64,000 nt of DNA. It comes from Saururus chinensis (Eukaryota; Streptophyta; Magnoliopsida; Piperales; Saururaceae). The DNA lies in the NCBI GenBank assembly GCA_035235625.1, contig CP141144.1, forward strand, positions 40,918,014 through 40,982,013, given 5' to 3'. The position numbers were made by a program, and so were the translations under genes. Below, one piece after another: positions 11,796 through 22,501 of this stretch. Numbering within the stretch: position 1 is the stretch's first letter; each line of letters begins with the position of its first letter. The notes beneath the pieces were generated by a model. That model did not search any database. It had not been told where the DNA came from and saw only the letters and a program-made list of their open reading frames with translations.

Positions 11796-13700
11796 GCGAG
11801 GCTGCTGTTGTCTCTTGTCTCCTTTTTTCCTTGGCTTGCTAGTCCTGATGAATTTCCAGCACACATACAAGAGATTGGCTTGATTACTTTTCACTTTTAC
11901 TTTTACTAAAAACAAGAATAAGAAGGCACAAAAAGCTTCAAACACACACTTGCTAATGAATAAGTCTTACACTTTCTTGGACTTTTCATTGCCATCATCC
12001 GATTCCTTGGGCAGCTGCTCCTTCTTTTATATGATTAATGAGTGCTTTCTTTTGTAATAGTCAATCTGGACAAATCAGAATTCCTCAACTCCTCTTTGAG
12101 AGCCTCACCAAACCAGTGGCAGCTCATACCATTTCCATATAACATTTATGAAGCGACTCCAAATGCCTCCAAAGTAATCAATAGCATTACTTCCACTCTT
12201 CCCACTCATTTAGCTCAACATTCTCTTTTCAGCTACTAATCTTCTTACTGTTTATATTATATATTAAAATGGTATTTAAGCCAAAGGGAAGATCTAGTAC
12301 AAAATTGCAATCTCCAAAACCTTATTATAAATTAGTTCAAAGACAACCTGTATAATTATAAGGCAATTTGCGAATATGCATATTCTATTTGTACTAGATC
12401 ACCAGATAATTTATTTATAAAATCAAATGAAAATGAGTATGCATGATAAATTAGCACAATAATTATTGAACCTGGCACTTGTAGAGCTTCTAAACCAGGC
12501 AAATCCTACAACTTCAATCCACCAACCTTCTTCCCGAATATAAATGGTAACACATCAACCAAACACTTATGAACTCTGCCAATTACACTCTGCAATTAAT
12601 TTGTAATAACAGAAAGAAATCTAGTAATGAGTAGCTGAAATAAAATCTTTGGAGTTGAGACAACTCTTGCACAGGACCACTCAGTAAATTGTCACTTGGC
12701 TTTAGGTATCTCAAGCTCAAGAAAAACTATATGTGAGACAAGTCTGAGCCAAGCGTGCTTATCAAACTCACAAGGAGAGCTCAATCTTGGCCAGCCTGGG
12801 ATCAACTCAGTTAACAATTTGGATTCACTTTAAGCTAATTTCAGTATCAACGCTACTCAATCAAGTATGGTAAGTTCTGATAAAATAGGATAAAAGTTTT
12901 CCTGCTATTTTCGTTTCAAGGTAATTATGAACTTGCATTAGTCATGCAAGTAAAAAATAAACTTTCTTACAGAAGCTGCAGTGAAACAATAGTTATTTCC
13001 TATGTCAATTTCTCAGTCAATCGAACAAACTTAGCTTAAACTGAACTGGGTCAATCAAAATATCAAAACAACTCGAACATAAACCACAGTTTCTATGATC
13101 CATCCATCTAATCCATACATTTCTACATCATGGACAGCACAACAGACATCTTCATATGCATTGTTTTCTCAGATAAGGTAAAAGTGAGAGAAGACTTGGC
13201 AAATACTCTGCACTTCTGCAGGCTGAGACAACCCAGAGAAGCCGACTGTCAGTAGCTACTCCAATTCCCCTGAGCTTCTTGTCCGCACCAGAGACATCAT
13301 CAGAAGTGATGGGAGATTTCCAAGAGCCGTACGGCACCGTCACATTTCTGTCAGCTCCGGCTAGGGCAGCAGAGGTGGCCATCAGCCGATACACGGAAAC
13401 TGAGAATAAGAAATGGAGGATGGTGGAGATCGATTATGGTTATGTGAGAAAAACAGAAACAAGAGAAAGGAGGAGGCAAGCGGAGACGACGAGGCTGTCA
13501 GAAGCATCGGCAAGAGGCTGAACGGAGAGAAGCAACCCGATAGTCAAGAAATTTTATTTCCAAAGGGGGGGGGGGGGATAAATCCCAGTTTTCTACCGTT
13601 ATTTTCAGGGGTTGGAAAACAAAAATTTTCCATGTTTTATTTTTCTATAACGCTAACCACATGTAATATCCCTTTTTAGGAAAATTTATTTTTCAGCCAT
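11796..13700. other. insertion or intervening host DNA inside the LINE
   Basis: LINE homology stops near 11790 and resumes by about 13800. The DNA between has no LINE character and carries a minus-strand exon fragment of an S9 peptidase gene (13152-13394). Near 11955-12020, on the minus strand, there is a lysine/acid-rich possible C-terminus (KEEQLPKESDDGNEKSKKV then stop). A run of 14 G lies at about 13566-13579. I saw no terminal repeats or target duplication, so whether this is a captured segment or two unrelated LINE pieces flanking host DNA is open. Confidence 0.5.
13152..13394 (-). pseudogene. S9 prolyl-oligopeptidase-like first-exon fragment
   Basis: The minus-strand frame includes MATSAALAGAD at residues 5-15, then VPYGSWKSPITSDDVSGADK and LRGIGVATDSRLLWV. 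The plant dipeptidyl-aminopeptidase-like S9 family (a plastid/cytosol alpha/beta-hydrolase with an N-terminal beta-propeller) begins with a closely similar (A/V)P(Y/F)GSWKSPITADVVSGASKRLGG stretch. The match fades after about residue 55, and no propeller or hydrolase exons with GxSxGG were found leftward. It is therefore a truncated exon, most likely a dead fragment carried into the LINE or stranded beside it. The Met at residue 5 fits the family start better than the first Met. Confidence 0.75.
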
Positions 13701-13934
13701 TTTTTCCAAAACCCCTAGTAGGCCCTATGGAAAAAGACCGTATCTCTTAACACCTCATTTGATTTTATGTCATGACATTTGAGAAAGTCATCCATGATTT
13801 TATGCTGGCTGGTCGGGAAGGCCAGGAATGCCTATATTATTTTTCACCAGAAACGCCCTAATATGCAGCACATCCACAATAAATGGAACCATATGCTTAA
13901 ATAATTAAACATTCTAGATAAGAAATAACATGAG

Positions 13935-14469
13935 ATGAAACGGTTGGGAATGATTTTTCTCCAATGGACTCCTTCGCCTATGGATACATTTTGCTTTAAT
14001 TTTGATGGTGTTCCAGTCTTCCATGCAACTATGTTCAGGAAGTGCTGTTGTGAGAGATTTGCATGTTCATTTTATTGTGGGGTTTTACTGTTATACTCCT
14101 GTTTCAACGATTTTGGCAAAAGGTTATGCATGTCTAAATGGGGTGAGATTTCTACAATATCTCCAACTACCTAAGGTTATTATCCAAGGTGATTCTTTAA
14201 GCCTAATCAGCCTTCTCAATTCATCTTTCGTTAACAAGAATTGCCATCTCAAAGGAATCCTACAAAATATTCATGTGGTAATGTCTTCATTCAAGTCTTG
14301 TGTTACACATCATATCTTTCAAGAACAAAATCAAGCTGCAGACTTCAAGGCAAATTTTGCTGTAGAGCACACTTCTGGCTCTTGGTTCCATCAGCCTCCA
14401 CAGGGATTACACCAAATCCTTCAAAAAAACTTATTTGGATGCTTTTTTTCTCGACTATGCTTCTTCTAG
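13935..14469 (+). pseudogene. LINE RNase H domain remnant
   Basis: Two overlapping frames carry a plant-type RNase H (RVT_3) fold: CFNFDGVPVF (first catalytic Asp region), then SGSAVVRDLHVHFIVGF, LPKVIIQGDSLSLISLLNS (GDS/ESDS motif) and the C-terminal HIFQEQNQAADFKANFAVE and PPQGLHQIL. This domain sits last in many plant L1 ORF2 proteins and degrades the RNA strand of the hybrid. At least one frameshift separates the first strand from the rest. The poly(A) tail follows within 25 bases, so this is the true 3' end of the LINE. Confidence 0.85.
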
Positions 14470-14504
14470 TTTGTTTGTTTCATTTCTTCTAGTAAAAAAA
14501 AAAA

Positions 14505-17042
14505 CCTGACTAGTTTCATTGAAACATAGTAAAGCCCAACCAAAATCATACAACACTTGTTATACGTGATGCTTAGGTATGTCCATACGTGCAATCAATT
14601 TATCTTTGTAAGAAAGTTTACCAAACTATGTTTAAAAGTAGAAGAGGCCTTGATAGTTGATAAGGGACTTCTCTTTTTTTGTTAACTAGGAGTGTCTATG
14701 AGTTCTTGGAACTAAACTAAAAGGGGCAGGGCAATCGGCATCTTAGAGCCCCATATTTCACTACCAATCCTCTTGGTGTACAAGGCTCACACATCATATG
14801 CATAGGGTAAGTCAAAATAAAATCCCATGTAATGTAATTTAACCAATCAAGTATTGATTGATAGTTGATAAGGGACAAGCCCTAGTCCAAAGGGTAGACA
14901 CTTATTTAATGTACTCAAATCAGCTGAAGATAGCAGTTAGAGCAAGCATTGGGAGGACGAGGAAACTAAAGAGGTCACTATACAAAAAGTGCCTACTACA
15001 TGTGAGCTTAATTAGTGCTTTGCCTTATGTGTAGGCCATTTTGGCTCAGCTTGCAGTTTGCTTTTCTTAGGGGAGAACTAAGAACTGCTCATGTGTTAAA
15101 TAAATAAATAAAAATAATAAGCCCTGCAATGCATGCCGCATGCTATCTCATCGAGATTCAACAGAATGCATAAAATTGTGTGCGTGTCGGGGGTGGGGGG
15201 AGATCGAATCGTCGATCTGAGACTATCTGGTGTTCTCCCATGGGTGGACACGGGGGCCTAAATAAATTGCAACAAGCAAATGCATATCTAACTAGAATGG
15301 TAAAATCAATCTTCCAGGATATTGGCCTTTAACACAATCCAACTCGTAGTTAGTTGTGAGAAGGTAAGCTATTAATGCTTACAGATTAGGGTATGATTTC
15401 TCACTCTAGACCTTGGTACAGAACGTTGCTTGAAGCTTGCATTCCAGCTTGCAACTAATGCAAGTCAACAACCTCCGACACATCTAATGCAACTTTATAT
15501 ATGATGGATGTCTATTAGAGAACATACTTGATGCAGAAAAAAAAAAACAAACTGTCATGGAATTGTTCAAGTACAGAAATTTTTTGCACAATAATAACCT
15601 TAAGTCTGGTGGTAGCAGTTTGGTCTATGCATTTGTCTTAGCAATTTCTTCAGGTTTTAATACCACCAATTCCTGTCGCTGAAAACTGAAATTCCAAATA
15701 ATGGGAAAAAAATAATATCAGACCATTTACTCATCAAAGGCAAGTTAGACAAGCCCCTTTAGGCATGCAATGAATTGCCAAAGTTTACTATACGAAAACA
15801 CAGGAGCTGCTTTCTATCAAATTAGATAAGAATTTTTCTCAACGAAGCACTTTTTTCTTGTTAGGCAGTAGCATCTTGCTCTACAGTCTAATCAGGAAGG
15901 TCATCTGGCATAATACCTTACAACTACGTTGTCACAGGGATCCTATATAATCTTTCAAGCATAACCAAGCGAACTGAGTAGCTTCCATGTCACTTACCCA
16001 ATATAGGTCTATGAGGACTACATTAACAGTTAAATGCATCTTCTTTAGAGAAAATTTTGGTAACATCCCTTCACAGGAAACTATTTACCAAAATACAACT
16101 CTCTTTTTACATTCACACAAATCATATAAAAAATTTCAAATTTTCAAATAAGGTCAACAGGGAACCACCTTTTAGGGTTTCTGGTACCCATTATTTAAAA
16201 ATGATAAAAAAGCCTAGGTTCACACATCCCTTTAGATATCAAAAATAAATAATAAAACTCCACCTTTCCTTCTCCAACGGCCGCAGTCTGGCTGCCACTG
16301 TGCAGTAGCATGAGGTCAGGTGGCAGCTAGACCGTGGCCAGGCGGGCGGAAGGGCGGCAGCAGAGTAGCTCCAGCTTTTAAAAAAGAAAATTGAATGTGG
16401 TAGTATTTGAAATTTTGATTGGAAAGGAAGGGTATTTGACTTTGGGCCAATTTTGTTTTGGGTGAAAGGTCATTTCAGAGTCTGACTTTTGGGTAATTTA
16501 GAGCCATTACTTTTCCTTATCTGAAGTTGCCCCTATTCTTTATTATTAGTCCTAATCCAACTCAACTTGCATAATCTGATCAGTTTCTTTTTTAGTTTAT
16601 ACATTAATTTTCAAACAAAAAATATTTGTCTCTTACAGCCACCAATTATTCTTCATGCTTCAGGAGGATGTTGCATAAATCTTGCCATTTATAAAGTCCT
16701 GGAATAAAAGGAAGCAACCATGAATTAAAATGAACATATTCATGATAGCCCCCAAATTTTAAACCTCTAATATCTCATCTAGATTGAAACCAAAAAAACA
16801 TAACCAAATGCCTATGAGGTATATCAGACACCAAACATAAATTCTTTTGATCGCTAAGAACTTTCACAAGTCCCCAGCTCCCCGAGGAGTGTAAAAATAT
16901 GTAGGAAGTCAGAGATGTACCTCAATATCAAGAAGAGTTTACAATACTCTATAGTTGTTGGGATTTCTGTCAGAAGAAAATAACAAGACTCTTGACTAAG
17001 ATCATTTATCAAGGATCTCATCAAACAAAAAAGTGTGTGTGC

Positions 17043-17044
<2 letters not shown>
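14505..17044. other. no gene recognised
   Basis: AT-rich DNA with only short chance frames. A small GC-rich patch lies at about 16270-16370. TTGATAAGGGAC-containing words recur near 14655 and 14860. No tRNA, MITE ends or protein domain could be supported. Confidence 0.6.

Positions 17045-17102
<58 letters not shown>
17045..17102. repeat. (TA)n microsatellite
   Basis: About 58 bases of nearly pure TA repeat, preceded by a GTGTGTGCGTG stretch. The open frame rich in Tyr-Ile across it is an artefact. Confidence 0.98.
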
Positions 17103-17106
<4 letters not shown>

Positions 17107-17622
17107 AGATATAGATATTTTTCAGTAGAAATTATGGTTGAGTGCTGAATTTTTCTAAATAAATCCAACCTGAAAATGCACCACTAGTAACTATACTGTG
17201 ATGACAGTACCATCTAAAGCATCTTCATGCACTCAATTACCAAATTGTGGCCCAACCAATAAGCTACAAGATAGTGCCACCAAAATCATTAGAAAATTCT
17301 ATCCCGACCCATAAACATTGTGCTTGTGCAGCCAAATGCATGCAACTGTTTTCAAGCGTATTTTTCTTCTAATATCCAATATATAGCAATTAATCTTAAA
17401 TTATTTGTTCTGAAGTGGTAACCAAATTTGATGAATCCAATATGACAATGATGCATCCATCTGGCAATTCAAATGACCTTCGCCTGATGTTGCCAGAGTC
17501 AAAGAAGACACTTAAAAATTTTATTTAAGTTTGAATTCTGGCTATGAAAACAATTGGAACATACTATATTTAGAGGATGCATGTCCATCAATGGAGGAAA
17601 AAAATAATAGCAACAAACACAC

Positions 17623-19669
17623 CTTTCCCCAGAGCTAGGAAGCAACACAAAATCAGGATACACAGGACTGTCTATTTTCACAAATGAACCTCCAGTAAGC
17701 AGTTTTCCTTCCTGCCAATGGGCACGGGCACATACTAATTTTTTTTATAAATGCAGCAAATGGTCTAGTAAATAAAACTTTATAAAGAAATAATGTGCAT
17801 AAAACAGACCACAGATTGAGCCATAAAATTGGATGATATAAAATAAGAAACATGATGGGAAAAACATATAGAAGATAAAAGCAGAAGCAGACCAGGTCCT
17901 GGGCGGCATCCCTTGAAGGCATCTTCAGCCTTCATACAGCATTCATGTCCTTAGAGAACAATATCTGTCTGTAAATTTGATAATACAATAATTTACAGAA
18001 AAATAAATTAATAAAGGCCATTGTATGACATAAAATAATGTTGCCTACTTGAAACGGAGCTTCTTGTCCATTGCCACCCTAATTTGTTCCTCAATTATAT
18101 CGTGGGTGAAATCATCTCGGTAGCAGGATGTTCTGCCTGAGTCTCATAAGAAGACACCCAATTATAGAATCATATATAGAGGAATGACATTTCTACAAAA
18201 CATTTTTCTTACCTGAATTGTAGTGTTCCTTTTGTACCAAAGAAAATCAGCTGTCCCAACACCAATATAACCTATAAATAAAGCGGCTGCAACAGCAGCA
18301 TCAACTATCACTTTTCACAGCTTTCTTGTTAATGAAGTAGGAACTTCTTCTAAGAGGGTTCCTGGTCCTTTTCCTGTTATAGAACCCTGCAGTGTGAAAT
18401 TTTATCTTGGAGAACAACTTAAATAATGAACAAGAGTTTTATAAACATAAAAATGTAGAAAAACAGAACAGACCAATACATGCAAAAACATAATGAAAAT
18501 TTGGACAAGTTCATTTAAAGGTATCTACATACACAATAATTCCAAATGTAAAACATGAATTGCATTTTAATATGTATTAGTACATGAATGCTAAAATCAC
18601 TCTCTCAAAAGTGAACAACATTTCCATATTTTTCTGCTAGATCCTGTAAAGGAACAGAATTTTTCACCTTTAAGGACAAGCTAACATAATCCTCAATCAT
18701 GTTTCTCAAACTATGTCATACATATTAGTACTATTTTAATTTTATGCAAGAACAGATCCGATGAAACACAATATGCTTTGGATTTTGAATGTGCTCTTAC
18801 AAGTACGCTCCACCATTTCCAAATGCAACTTGAGCTTCATTACTTATCATATACAAGAAACAAATAAGAATTAAAACGATTCTTTAACAGGAAGTATATA
18901 TGACCAGGAATAGTAGTAGCATAACAGCTTCAGAAGGGACATATCAGAGGAGGTATATTTCTGCATACAAAAACGAATGGAAATTATCCTACTTTACACC
19001 AACAAACATGCCCCCGAAATTTTAGCATAAAAGTAAAAATTCACACCTGCAATAATTTGACAAACTCATCAGGCTCACAGGCTAAGCGCATACCTGTCCA
19101 CCACCACCAGCAGTTGCCTTCCAAACATGAAACCATAGGAAAGGGCAATGAAATGAAGAAAAAAGCTTTCAATTTAGCTCAAAGTACATGATAGACCGCT
19201 CAACAGAATCACCACTCAGCAATTCTATCTCATTGCTACTTCTACCCAATAGTTTATTCCGAAGTCAATATAATTCTCAAATAAAAAGTGGCTGAATAGG
19301 AAAAATAAAAAGAAATAAAGAAAAACAAAAACAATATAAAATTGTACTAAATACTTTCGGTATCATATACTACCAGGGAAAGTCGCAAATGTAAAATCCA
19401 TTAACAATGATATGGCATATATCTTCCACATGAGGTAAACAGAACACCTTAATCATCACTGGAATCCAATCCCATGGCCCAGCTTGACAGCTTCTTCAGT
19501 ACACAGAAATATTCCAAAAAATAATTGACATAATGTACAAAGACAGTGACACAAAATGCATTTCTATTCACTCCACTTACTATCAGAAAAAAAAATTAGA
19601 AGTAAAACTTGCTACCTGCAGTAATGTATCCTTTCCAGGTAAAGTAGGCACACTATCTTTTCCCATAAT
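17623..19669 (-). pseudogene. unrecognised host gene, at least four exon-like blocks
   Basis: Exon-like blocks with GT-AG borders lie on the minus strand, in transcription order: 19669-19616 (IMGKDSVPTLPGKDTLLQ); about 19140-19047 (..MRLACEPDEFVKLLQ); 18386-18213 (58 codons, starting GSITGKGPGTLLEEVPTSL, with a hydrophobic span AAVAAALFIGYIGVG and LWYKRNTTIQ); about 18136-18049 (CYRDDFTHDIIEEQIRVAMD); about 17935-17880; and 17711-17623 (EGKLLTGGSFVKIDSPVYPD). The 174-nt block holds one in-frame TGA just before the hydrophobic span, so I call it a pseudogene. I do not recognise the family; one membrane span is likely. The blocks could belong to more than one gene. Confidence 0.45.
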
Positions 19670-20560
19670 CTGTTTAAAAGAAGATTTGTCACCCATAACA
19701 TTGAATGATTTCAGGCTGACAACATCATAATATTAGATACTCCCTCCGTTCCAAATTAATAACTCCATTTGGTACAAAAAATTGTTCCATATTAACAGCT
19801 CCATTTTGTTCAATTCAAGTGATTGGGTACTTAAAAAAGAGTATTATAAGTTTATTTTCCCTTCTCATAGATGTGGGTTCAACCATCCAATAAAAACTAC
19901 TATTTTTCCAAATGTAGTAATTAATATAGGACGGAGGGAGTATATTATTTTCAAATTTGCATATGCATAGCAGTAAAAACCATACTAATATGATAATTGA
20001 TAAGACAGTTGGTGACAACCACCAGTTTCATTGTTGGTTAAAATGACTTCACATGAGTCCCAGATGATATCACAATTTCCAAATCATAATGGGAGAAGAT
20101 GTCTTCATATATTCAACAGGAGGTATACAGAACACCTTAATCATGTAATAAAAAAAACAACTTAATCATCACCGGGGATCACTTGACAGCTTCTTTAGTA
20201 GACTGAAATATTCCAAAAAGATAATCGCTCAGAAACTACATCAATGTCAATGATATGAAACATACTTCTATTCGTTCCCCCTTATTATCATAAAAAATTT
20301 ATCAGTAAAACTTGCTACTTTTAGCAACCCCAACACTTCCTGCTATCATAAAAAAATTTATTACTAAAACTTGCTACTTGTAGTAACCCCAACACTTCCA
20401 GGTACACTAGGAACACCAGCTTTTTTCCAGAGTTTCAGTAGAAGTAGATTTGTCATCCATAACATTGAATGCTGATAGGTTGACACCATCATTATATTAT
20501 ATATCTTATTTTCAAAATTGCATATGCATAGCAATAAAATAGTGACAAACACCAGTTCAA
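19430..20560. repeat. local duplication of ~300 bp, around a MITE
   Basis: The stretch at about 19440-19735 (ACACCTTAATCATCAC, TTGACAGCTTCTT, ATATTCCAAAAA, AAAACTTGCTAC, TTGTCA-CCATAACATTGAATG) recurs at about 20130-20480 in the same order. The second copy has an extra internal duplication (AAAACTTGCTACTT at about 20308 and 20367). The 54-nt exon of the unrecognised gene (19616-19669) lies in the first copy; a decayed counterpart (VPSVPGSVGVTT) lies in the second at about 20370-20430. Confidence 0.7.
19740..19940. mobile_element. Stowaway-like MITE
   Basis: Its ends CTCCCTCCGTTCC and GGACGGAGGGAG are the diagnostic inverted repeats of Stowaway (Tc1/mariner-derived) MITEs. TA flanks it at 19738-19739 and 19941-19942. 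It is 201 bases, with no coding capacity. Confidence 0.95.
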
Positions 20561-20912
20561 ATATTGGTTAAAATGATTTCTCATGAGTCCCCAAAGAAAT
20601 CACAATTTCTAAGCCATTATGTGAGAAGATGTCTTCATTCATTTGAGATGCTATTAGTGAAGTTACATATCAACAAACATCAGGTTTAGAATGTGGGTCC
20701 TTTACACAGAAAAAAAGGATGGAAAATCAGCTCAATTTATAAACAGAAAATTCACAATTTACTGATCAACTAGGAGAACATACATTGAGCCAAATGAAAT
20801 TTATTTCGTGCACTCTGCATAATGTATTTAGTGAACTCTTCATAAAGAAGTATTTTCAGCAACCAAAGCATTACACTAAGAGAATCTTAAAAAGGAGGAC
20901 CGACCAAAGAAC

Positions 20913-21294
20913 TGTTATGAATTCATTTGGCAAAATGACTAGGAATGGAGATTTGAGGTCTATGTAAATGTTAGAGGAGTATTTGCTCTCTTATGTCATT
21001 TTGTTTAAGTCCTTAGTATTAGGCTTTATATTACTGAGGGCAGTTTAGTCTTCACTGTCTGTTTCTTATATTCCATTGGTCAGCCCTTCCTTGAGTGATT
21101 GGTAATTCAGTCTTTTGTATTAAACCATAGCTCAACTTCTATTCGAGGACTCAACTCCCACTTTGTCACACACGACTTCCAGTTCTAATGAAATAGAGGG
21201 CTTCTTCTTCCTTCTCCAAAACCCTAGCTTGAATGATTCTATCAGAAACAAGCAGATACACATATTATTCATAATCATAATTAAGTTCCTAACA
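20913..21294 (+). mobile_element. LTR-like segment, probably copia solo LTR
   Basis: It begins TGTTATGAATTC and ends AGTTCCTAACA (TGTTA/TAACA ends). A TATATT-type promoter-like word is followed by a pyrimidine-rich leader and CCCTAGC, as in many copia LTRs. No 5-bp target duplication (AGAAC against ATTTA) and no primer-binding site were seen, so the call rests on ends and texture only. Confidence 0.5.
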
Positions 21295-21296
21295 AT

Positions 21297-21437
21297 TTAG
21301 GGTCGGCAACATGGATTTTACCTCTCCATTCTAGCCTATATTATGCCAACTCTTTTGTAAGAGATAGCATAATCATATCCTTCCTCATTAATTCTATCCA
21401 AGTTCTCTTAGACCTCCCTCTCTCTCTTTTGACATCA
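21297..21437 (-). pseudogene. RTE-type LINE, C-terminal fragment
   Basis: On the minus strand one frame reads RERGRSKRTWIELMRKDM, then LSLTKELA, one stop, and YRLEWRGKIHVADPK. The arrangement RGRPKxTWxEVVxKDM..LNLTEEMA..RxxWRxxIHVADP is the signature C-terminus of plant RTE non-LTR retrotransposons. Only this tail is present, directly against the LTR-like segment at 20913-21294. Confidence 0.85.
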
Positions 21438-22501
21438 TGGGAAAGTGAACATATCAGCATTTGATTCCCTTCCATTCGGGGAAAATAAGGTGTTAAAATG
21501 GGGGAAAATAAAAGTTAATTAAGGGAAAAAGGAAGTTCAAACAATTGACCACTTGGTGCTTCTCCATTGCAAACAGCCTCATTAGTGAGCCATACGTGAA
21601 ATGCATCCTCACTTAATTGGGGAGTGCTGTTTGTGTCATTAGAACTACCCATGAGATGGGGATCCCTTTTGTTACAAGAATAATCCCATCCCGGTATGTT
21701 GCACATAGTGCACTCCCAAGAACAAGTGACTGACACAAGCTCACCTTTGCTGCAGGAATTTCATCCTCCCATAAAGCCACATTGCTAACTCTTTATCCCT
21801 CTGGCTTGTCCCACGAACAAACCTTTTTAATCAGAACCACATATTCAGTATCAGATAAAAACAAACGCCTCACAAAATCAAACAAGGAAAATGCCTATGT
21901 TAAAATACAGATGAATATTCCAGCAGCTTTTATATGTTGGCCTATCTGCAAACCAGGACAATGAACGGGAAAGGTTGAATAAAATACTTTTCGAGTAGAG
22001 TTTCAAGAAGCAACCATTTTGAGAACATTTCCTTTGAAGACAACACATAAAACTTCAACATATATAGAATGAAACTTGTCACAGCTTACACTCCATGAAA
22101 ATAATCAGACACAAGGTCCTTTGATAACTAACTGAAATTGGTAATGGACCAAAACTTGCAATCAGATGCTTAAATTATAAATACATGCAATGCCAGTGAA
22201 TTTGGCATAAAATGTGTTCCACAATCAAGGACTAGAAATGATGAAGTACACAAACAATCATGCATCAGAAAATCACTAGATTGTCAACTCATTAAAATGA
22301 TTTAAATTAACTTCAAGAAATCCAGACTTTTAGCTAATCAAACTAAAAACATTCAAAATCTAACATGTTTCCTAAAAAATCGTTAAAACCCAAATTTTCA
22401 AAATGTAGCATAAAAAAGCTTCCAGCCAATTTGTAAAGTTCTACAATATTTGAGGTCTTTGAGCAGGTACCCAAGATTTGGGCAAGGACTCACATAAAGT
22501 T
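21438..22501. other. no gene recognised; CNL1 3' flank
   Basis: A minus-strand open frame at 21515-21736 and an exon-like end with a GTGAGC donor near 21738 (NVALWEDEIPAAK or, in another frame, LAMWLYGRMKFLQQ) are seen but match nothing I know. Base 22501 leftward holds the 3' flank of CNL1, with no trace of the second LRR block that CNL2 has. Confidence 0.5.

Larger units (their letters stand above)
8340..14504 (+). mobile_element. degenerate L1-type LINE with poly(A) tail
   Basis: In order on the plus strand: a GC-richer ORF1-like region (about 8340-9400, weakly supported), endonuclease (about 9430-10085), reverse transcriptase (about 10390-11200), the region between RT and zf-RVT (to about 11795), an unrelated ~1.9-kb interruption, RNase H (about 13935-14469) and an 11-base A tail (14494-14504). 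The order is that of plant L1 elements. It has many stops and frameshifts and is dead. A 30-bp tandem duplication (about 11141-11200, TTCGTACTA motif) lies at the end of the RT. No target-site duplication was found. Confidence 0.8.

Noticed and set aside
16854-17168. 104-residue minus-strand frame with a long Tyr-Ile run
   Set aside because: It is a reading of the (TA)n microsatellite.
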